The position numbers and the translations under genes were made by a program. The notes under the pieces were generated by a model. That model saw only the letters and a program-made list of their open reading frames with translations, was not told the origin of the DNA and did no database searches. Below, in pieces: positions 57,001-64,000 of a DNA stretch of 64,000 bases. The stretch's first letter is position 1, and each line of letters opens with the position of its first letter. The stretch comes from Rhizomys pruinosus (taxonomy: Eukaryota > Chordata > Mammalia > Rodentia > Spalacidae). The stretch is from NCBI GenBank assembly GCA_009823505.1, contig VZQC01008079.1:644866-708865 (forward strand), in the 5' to 3' direction.

Positions 57001-58290
57001 CACTGAAAGCCTTTTGAAAAAGTCATACAGAAGCTTAGTACTATAGATCCTTCTTACGATATATACATAGGCAATATAAAGAGAGTTTAAATGTAGTTAC
57101 CAGATAACAGGGGTTCAGTGGTGCTACTATTATATATCACAAGCTAGCTAGTAAAAAATCCAGTGTCAGGAATAGAATCCCTTTTTTGAGTTGTTGACCA
57201 GGAAAGTTCAAAATAATGCTGGTTAATATCCTTTGCTTGGTTACCTGCCAAAACATGAGGGTCAGACGCTGTTGCTGAAGACACTAAATATGTGAGTTGT
57301 ATAACAAACAAGTAACAGTCAAGTTGGCACTGACAACTGGCTAGCTTAAATAGTACCTAAATGTGCTGTGCATGGCACTGTCAGAGAGAGATAATCCTTA
57401 ATCTAGCACATCTGTGAAGCCTTCAAGCCTGGGGAGATATGCCCACAGGTGTAATGTGGCCCAAATGTTATGGGAGTAACCACCTTCGGACTGGATTTAA
57501 GGCTGCTTTACAACATGGATTCCATACCTGATACTGTTATCATGGTCAAGATCCGATGGTCATAGACGATAGGAAAGCTCCTACTAGTATTAATCTGCTA
57601 ATCTGCTAAATAGACATAAAATAGAATTGACTCCTAATGACTTCTTATACACATAGGTTAGTACACCTTTCAGCACAGAACCTTCTTTTATGCAGAGAGT
57701 GATTTATACAGAGCACATATTAGGTCAATGTGTATAGAACAAGAGGCTGTGGAAATTCTCAGCCCTAAGTGGGACACCTATATCATAACATTTCTTTCTA
57801 AGTAAGGCTCAGAAAGCATTGACAAAAGGGGGCAGAAAGATCATGAAATTGGCAGTGGTAGATGAATACAGGAAAACTATGTTGTCTGAACAAGAGAGGG
57901 AAGTGTCATATATGAGCCTAAAGTGCTCATGACAACATGCTTAAGAATGTGGAAGCCCAAGGTAGACTACAACCAACCCATCATAGATGGGAAAGGAAGA
58001 CAAGAAGTCCAATTTGTAGTTGTGGATCAACTGGCAACTGATAGGTGCTGAGAGAGGGTTAATCAATTTTCTTTACCATTGTGGTACCTGTGAACAGACT
58101 CCAAAGGACAGATTCACACCCAAGAGAATTTTGGGATTATAAATTAGACATGATGTACATTACGAAAAAGACAAATAATAGAGGTTTGTAGTTGGGGAGT
58201 ATAGTAAAGTGGGGTTGATGTTGAGAGATGGGGTTTGAGTGTGATAAAATACAGTATATGAAAGTACAAATAAAAATAAAAAACTGGGCT
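57001..58290 (+). mobile_element. Unassigned stretch and old L1 3' UTR ending in an A-rich tail
   Basis: No gene is visible. About 57,100-57,310 resembles OR unit 3' flank sequence (AAATCCAGTGTCAGG, GACGCTGTTGCTGAAGACAC). About 57,830-58,283 reads like an old L1 3' UTR (CAACTGATAGGTGCTGAGAG, CACACCCAAGAGAATTTTGG) and ends ACAAATAAAAATAAAAAAC. Confidence 0.6.
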
Positions 58291-58307
58291 TCTCTGGGTT
58301 CATCAGG

Positions 58308-59083
58308 ATGGGATACTTCAAGATTTAAGTGCTAGTGTCTTCTTTCCAACTTGTTCACAACACAGATGATTAGCTTAGGTACTCGACAGTGATGAGGAGT
58401 TTGTGCCAGACTATCAGGCTGAAAGCATGGTTTTTCATGGTCTGCCACTGAAAATCAAGAAAGAACCCCACAGCCCATGTTCTGAACTTGACTCTGCCTG
58501 GAGTCAAGAGCAGCCCTTTAAATTCAGCTATGGAGAAACGTACCTGTGCAATGTCAGTGCCTATGATCAGAAGCCACAAGTGGGAATGAAGCTTTCCAAC
58601 CCCCCCAACCCCACACCATCCAGTACTCCACTGTCCCCCATCTCTAAACTCAATCCATACTCTGAAACCTGACCTGGCCTTCACATGTCATTTCCTTCTT
58701 TCACAGTCCATGCCAGATAGCAGCTACCCCATGGAGCACAGATTTCTCCAACAGCTTTCTGCACCCTATAATTCCTTTCCTCCTTTGCCACCAATGCCAA
58801 GGGAAGGCCATCCTATTACCAAAGCCATATGTCTGAGGCAAACATCCCCTTCCCACCAGAAGGCTTTAAGCAGGAGTACCATGACCTGGTTAAAGAACAC
58901 AACAGCATGGTTGGTGGTGTAGCCAGCCAAAGCTTCCCCCTTCCTTTGATGATCAAACAAGAACTCAGAGATTTTGCATTCAATTCAGAAGTGCCTAGCT
59001 GCCACTCCATTTACATGATGCAAGAAGGCTTCCTGACACATCCAAGAAGAACAGAAGGCTGCATGTTTGAAAAGGGCACCAAG
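58308..59083 (+). pseudogene. Etv1 (pseudogene): Etv1 processed pseudogene, partial
   Basis: Intronless remnant of the mRNA of ETV1 (ER81), a PEA3-group ETS transcription factor. Matching stretches in order: VPDYQAES, HGLPLKIKKEPHSPCSE, QEQPFKFSYGE, NVSAYDQKPQVGM (one frame to 58,672); SYPMEHRF and FNSFPPLP-like sequence plus MPREG (second frame, about 58,718-58,820); then [42 protein letters not shown] and TEGCMFEKG (third frame, 58,829-59,080). There are two frameshifts and upstream stops. Only the region before the ETS DNA-binding domain is present; the copy ends where opposite-strand L1 sequence starts. ETV4 and ETV5 differ more in these stretches, as I recall them. Confidence 0.92.
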
Positions 59084-60800
59084 CTTCTCTTCTATCACCT
59101 CCAGAGTTTGGGGTTTCACATTGAGGTCTTTGGTCCATCTGGAGTTGACTTTTGTACAAGGTGAGAGGTAGGGGTTTAATTTCATTCTTCTACAAGTGGT
59201 GATCCAATTTTGCCAGCAACACTTGCTGAAGATGCTGTCTTTCCTCCATTGTGTCTTCTTGGCCCCCTTGTCAAATATGAGGTGGCTGAAATTGTATGAG
59301 CTCAGGTTTGGATCTTCAGTTTTATTCCATTGGTCAACTGGTCTGTTTTTGTGCCAGTACCAGGCTGTTTTTATGACTATAGCCCTGTAGTATAGTTTGA
59401 TGTCTGGTATAGCGATCCCCCCTGTATTGCTCTTTTCACTCAGGGAGTTGCTTTTGGCTATTCGGGGTCTTTTTGTTTTTTCCAAATTGAAATTGAGGAT
59501 GTTTTTTCAACGTCCTGTGAAGAAATTTCTAGGCAGATTTTTGTATCTGGGATTGCATTAAATCTGTACGCTTGGTTTTGACCGGATAGATACGGACATT
59601 TTTACTTATTTATTTCCTCAATTACATGAGCATTGGAAGGTTTGCTCCTCTTCTGATGTTCTTCTCAATTGGTCCTATTGTCATTGCTCTAATTTTTGAT
59701 GTAGAGATCCTTGGAGTCTTTGTTAGGTTTGTTCGCGTATTTACTTGTTTTTGAGGCTAGTTGTGAGTTGGGAAGGTCTCCTTGAATACCTTCCTCAGTT
59801 GCTTGTTGTGGCTCGTAAAAAAAGGGCTACTGATTTTTCTAGTATTTATCTTTGTATTCCTGCACTGTCACCAAGCTCTTAATCGTTTTCTAGGAGTTTT
59901 CTGGATGTGAGTTTCACCCTAACGCTCCCTCTAAAGTAGACGATAATCAGATAATCAATGCAGAAAAAACGAGGAGAATAGCAATTGACATTCCTCTAAA
60001 TATTCCAATATAGAAACGTCTTTAATTTCCCTTTACTTGCTCTTCAATTGAGCACCTGGAGCAAGCGGATTTCCGAAACTAATATAGAAAAGGGAAAAGT
60101 CGGTGACAGGGGGCAGCTTGACCGCAGTTCTCGTCACCCCTTTATAGCGGAGAAATTGCTATCTCGTCTCCAATTTCCCCCAATTTTATGCCAGGAATGA
60201 CATTTGCCTGTTGTGTTTCGTGTATTGCTTTTGATACATTGAGGGAGTGTTACCATCAGACCTAATTCCTCTCCGGGATTTTAAACATGAAGTTATGCTG
60301 GTTTTTGTCAAAGGTTTTATCTCCACATCAATTGAAAGATGATGGTGTGTGTTTTGTCTTACAAATCCAATTTGATCATGTTTGATTTGATTGTTATTGA
60401 TTTTCGTATGTATGAACCATCGCGTGCATCTCTGTATGATACAAACTTGTCGTGGGGAATTGATTTTTCTTGAAATGTGAGTCTGTATGTCGGTTTTTGC
60501 CAGGATTATCACTTGAGTATTAGAATTTTTGCAATCTCTGTGAGTTCTTAGGGAATGGGCTATAAGTTCTCACTTTTTGGTCTGTATTCTTTACCTGTTT
60601 TGAAGTTAGCATACGCTGCTTCATAGAAAAAAGGAATCTGGGAGAACCCTCTCCGTTTGTATCCTTCTGAACCACTTTAGTAGTAATGATATGTTGTCTT
60701 TTCAATAAATTTGTAATAGATTCTGCAGTGACTGTCGGGACCTGTGTGAACCCTTTTTGGTTGGGCGGCTGTTCATTCACTCTTACGCTTTCTATTTGAC
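59084..60800 (-). mobile_element. L1 ORF2 fragment, clean then corrupted
   Basis: 59,084-59,454 matches 21,627-22,010 almost base for base (ORF2 C-terminal region, minus strand). From about 59,455 the same element continues toward its RT region (CATGAAGTTATGCTGG near 60,287 and TCAAAGGTTTTATCTCC near 60,307 are RT motif A region sequence), but with frequent one- to several-base errors. Old L1 decay would not begin so sharply inside one element. Confidence 0.8.
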
Positions 60801-62110
60801 CTGTAACTAAATTCTTTTAGAGTCAGCGGCCGATTTTCTCGAGTTGAAGCTTGGGGCATTCCCATGATTCTACCGAATTCTTATCACCCATTCCCTCTGA
60901 TGTTTCTTCTTCGATCACTAATAAGTTATCGAGTTTAATTGATTGCTACATACTCACGCTATTATGATTTTTCATTTGTGCTGTTGTGTTGCCTTTCGTA
61001 ATCTTTGACTTGTATGGCAGTTCGTTCCAATTTTTTTGGTTAAACTGGTAGCTGTCTGTCTTCTACTATTTTCTCTCACCAAAAGTTCTTGGATTACTCA
61101 TTATCTTTTTGGTGGTTCTTTGTATGATTTACATATTGCTCTGATTTTTTTTTTTTCTGAGTTGTTCTCCCTTTCGTGATAGACGCATCCACTTCCGACA
61201 TAGTGTACGGACATTTCCCAATATTCGCAGCAAGACTGCACCCAGTAATAAAGATACATACCTCATCCTGTGATTCTCCTTACTCTAGATTGTACATCGA
61301 TATACGCGTAAGTGTGAGGTGGGGCTTCCCACTGGTCTTGATAGCTACTTGCTCAGTACTCAGTATTTCCATGGAGAAAGTCTGTGGTGTTCCATAGTAA
61401 TGAGTGGATGTGAGCTTGGATGTTCGAATTACTCTTTCTCCCTTAATGTGCTTTACCCTTTGGACTTATCCTAAGTCTTTAGATATCGGTTCTTATCCCT
61501 AGGAATCCCCTCGCTGCCCGGGTGTGGGGGAGATCTCTGCTTAGCTGTGGGGACTTCTTCTATTCTTTAAAGGATAAACAACCCAGCCATGTAATTGAAG
61601 ACTTCCGTGAAGTGTTAGAGCCTTTGAAAGGCAAGACTCACACTCATTTAGCCCCAGAAAATTCTTTAGCGTTCTCCCTTAGGCGCTTGGGCATTCTGCT
61701 CTGCTTGTTTAAATTGCGCTCTGTTCGATGCGCATTGACAGAATGCTGCCGTAATTGCAACGGGAATGAGAGAAAATGTGGGTCCATGATCATGGGTTCT
61801 TGGTGCCACAGTTTGCCTGCGTATAGAGGTCCACATTGTGACCTCTGATGTCGAGGCTTGGATGGAATGGGGCAAAGCTGGAAGAATCATTAATGTTAGT
61901 GCGAAGGCAGTAGCCGTCAATGCTACATAGACCTGAATGGTGGATAACTCGGACCTAAAGTGACTCTAGTGACCCATAATATTTATTTTCTTGGAGGAAT
62001 GATCAGTTAACATATGACCAGCAGAGCCAGACAGACCCAGTTGCTCATCACAGAATCTAGGCTAAGCCAAATAGGCTGAGCAAATGGGGAGGACGCCTTG
62101 TTCTTGCAAG
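60801..62110. other. Unassigned, low-quality sequence
   Basis: L1-like words persist to about 61,150. The part 61,160-62,110 resembles nothing I know. A 108-codon frame at 61,522-61,848 has no features I recognise. Given the condition of the surrounding sequence I would not call a gene. Confidence 0.4.
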
Positions 62111-62122
62111 AAAAAAAAAAGA

Positions 62123-62124
<2 letters not shown>

Positions 62125-62216
<92 letters not shown>
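62125..62216. repeat. Poly(A) run, 92 bases
   Basis: An uninterrupted A run preceded by AAAAAAAAAAGAAT. It could be the tail of a retroposed insert ending near 62,110, or an assembly artefact. Confidence 0.9.
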
Positions 62217-62217
<1 letters not shown>

Positions 62218-62498
62218 AAAAAACAACAAAAACAGTACACAAATATTATTGCCCTAGACCACTGTCATACGACGTCTTAATACATAGGTTTTTTGAACTG
62301 AGAGTAAAGTAATAAATTATTGGCTATAGTTGAGTATATTACAAATTTTATACTCTGGTTCACCAGTTTCTGATATTAAATGGCTAATTTTTGCATCTGA
62401 GTTAATATGTGAGTTAAAATCACCTGTTGTGTAAACTGAATTAGTTTTCATAATAGGTTCTTATCAACTTACTTTGCAAGTGTTCAAAAGGTTGATAT

Positions 62499-63084
62499 GA
62501 GAGTCTGTGGCGTGCCTTCGCCTCCGACCCACGAACAGGTAGAGATTGTTATGACGATGATGATATTGCTCTCCAACTGTATGACTCTATTGAGAGATCA
62601 GACTTGATGTATATAGGGTAATCTGCTGTAGAAACTGAGTAAGACACGTATCTTGTGAGTTGATTAATGCATTAGAACCTGTGAAACAAGGATTACTTTC
62701 TGCTCCAGAACCAAGTGTGTGAACTCCAAATTCCTACTAAACAGTCCCTTGTAAACTATGCACTTAAGAAAATATATCAATACAGGAGAACTCTGACATC
62801 AACAATGTATTAATCTACCAAGGAGATGTGCCCCAGGGATCTCAATCCCCCCAAAAGCAAAGGTAAAAGGCTCCTGCCACCTCCTAAACTGGATGTACCT
62901 GCAAAGGAAGAAAGGGACTAAGATTAGAGGAGCCCTGCTGCTGAAGAGAATCCCTGTACCAAGGCTAAATGGGAAAAGATGCATTGAGGACCACTACTCT
63001 TCCCAAGTCATCGTACCAGATATGCGTGCTTTGGAATTACCAGAGAGTGTTAACCAAAGGCCACCGAACCATGCAAATCGGCTG
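62499..63084 (+). mobile_element. L1 3' UTR copy, corrupted
   Basis: Reverse complement of the family at 19,330-19,860, with dense small errors: GAATTACCAGAGAGTGTTAA with CCAAAGGCCACCG, GGGATCTCAATCCCCCCAAA, and TGATATTGCTCTCCAACTGT are recognisable. Confidence 0.7.
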
Positions 63085-64000
63085 CTGGATCAAACCCGGC
63101 GTACCTCTGCGAAGAGCGGTCGCAGCCTCTTAAAACCACTTTAGGTCCATTCTCTCCAGGCTCCCTGGAAGATCATACGCAAAGTTACTCTCACCGTCTT
63201 CTATATGAGCACCATGCTTACTGAACCTTAGACGGCGTCGATGGACGTAAAGTGTATAGCAGGGGAGGATTGCGTGCAGACCAGTTGTCCTGTATAGTCC
63301 AAATCTAAATTGGCTAATTGTCTCTCTCCTGGGATGGAGAATGACCCATGGCTGAGCCACAAGTGTACAGCTATACATCCCTCTTACAGTGTTGGTGAGA
63401 TTATCATAAGCCAGGCAGAACGACTCCACGTCATATGTTAACAGGAAAAAAGTGAGTTCGTGAGTCAACATCTTCATCCTTGCTAAACATATTTGTCTAT
63501 AACAAAGTAACCTACCATATTTATGTTTAAATACCTATATACTTAATTGCTTGTGCTCTTTTCTCAATTTCTTCGATCTAAGCAATGCACGAAAAAGTTT
63601 CTCCTGGACGTAGCTGGTGATCCATGTCCCAATGAAATAGAAACATCCAAGTGTACTTTGACCAGAATCCATAGCGCAGCTCCAGAGAGGTAGCTGACCT
63701 GTTTGGCAGAAAACTCTCAATAGTCCCCTGCCTTACTCATACACCAACCTGAGGTCCTCAGCCTTTTCCTATAGTCGCAATGCTGGGGAATATATATCCT
63801 TTCTCGAAAAGTGGGAGGACGATCCGGATAGTATGTACGGGCCTGCGCAATGGTTTCAGTGTATTAGGGCATCCAGAATAGGAACTTACGCAATGTAGTC
63901 TGCTGGACTATTTGCATTAAAACTTGAAACTTGAAACAAATGCAAACCCTAACCGCTGAAAAGGCTAATAAAGAAAACATAATTTCAAAAAGCCAAAAAT
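63085..64000. other. Low-quality sequence with traces of a B3 SINE and the L1 3' UTR
   Basis: 63,085-63,165 is a badly damaged B3-like head (CGAAGAGCGGT near 63,109 and CCATTCTCTCCAGG near 63,148). 63,510-63,720 carries words of the L1 3' UTR (AAATACCTATATACTTAATTGC, TTTCTCCTGGACGTAGCTGG). No gene can be supported. Confidence 0.5.

Noticed and set aside
61522..61848. 108-residue Cys-rich frame as a new gene
   Set aside because: It lies in the error-rich end of the window and shows no recognisable motif, so neither frame nor sequence can be trusted.

Overview
The window is nuclear DNA from a muroid rodent. B1 SINEs, B2/B3-type SINEs, rodent-type L1 elements and non-autonomous ERVL/MaLR-type LTR elements fill most of it, and the only gene family present is a tandem cluster of olfactory receptor (OR) genes. 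The B3 subfamily and the L1 3' UTR look unlike mouse or rat, so a cricetid (hamster, vole or deer-mouse type) is my inference. Nothing looks bacterial, phage-like, CRISPR-like or plasmid-like.

The backbone is a repeatedly duplicated segment carrying one class II OR gene (family 1, closest in my memory to OR1J) on the + strand. Unit A (about 1-5,010) has an OR pseudogene. Unit B (about 8,090-17,700) has an OR broken by a single 2-base deletion. Unit C (about 22,530-37,860) has an intact reading frame that lost a conserved disulfide cysteine. A ghost unit (about 44,735-46,620) keeps only the OR 3' flank. Unit D (about 48,165-54,300) has the one OR with an intact frame and every family motif I checked. 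Each OR coding exon follows a conserved polypyrimidine tract and a CAGCAG splice acceptor a few bases before the start codon, so the 5' UTR exons lie upstream and are not identified.

Later insertions separate the units. These include an L1 subfamily with an apparent 3' UTR of about 2.4 kb, seen in several copies, two of them with the 5' inversions typical of twin priming. There is also a near full-length dead L1 on the - strand (38,926-44,460) joined in the same orientation to a retrocopy of Banf1 whose 89-codon frame is intact. A complete non-autonomous LTR element (54,553-56,626) has 360-bp LTRs, a tRNA-Leu-type primer binding site and 5-bp target duplications, and solo LTRs of the same family occur elsewhere. 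A broken Etv1 retrocopy lies at about 58,308-59,083.

From about 59,455 to the end the sequence changes character abruptly. Families that read cleanly elsewhere in the window become full of small insertions, deletions and substitutions, and there is a 92-base A run. This looks like unpolished assembly sequence, and no gene should be called there. I did not find a new molecular system. The most interesting content is the history of the OR array and its retroelements.
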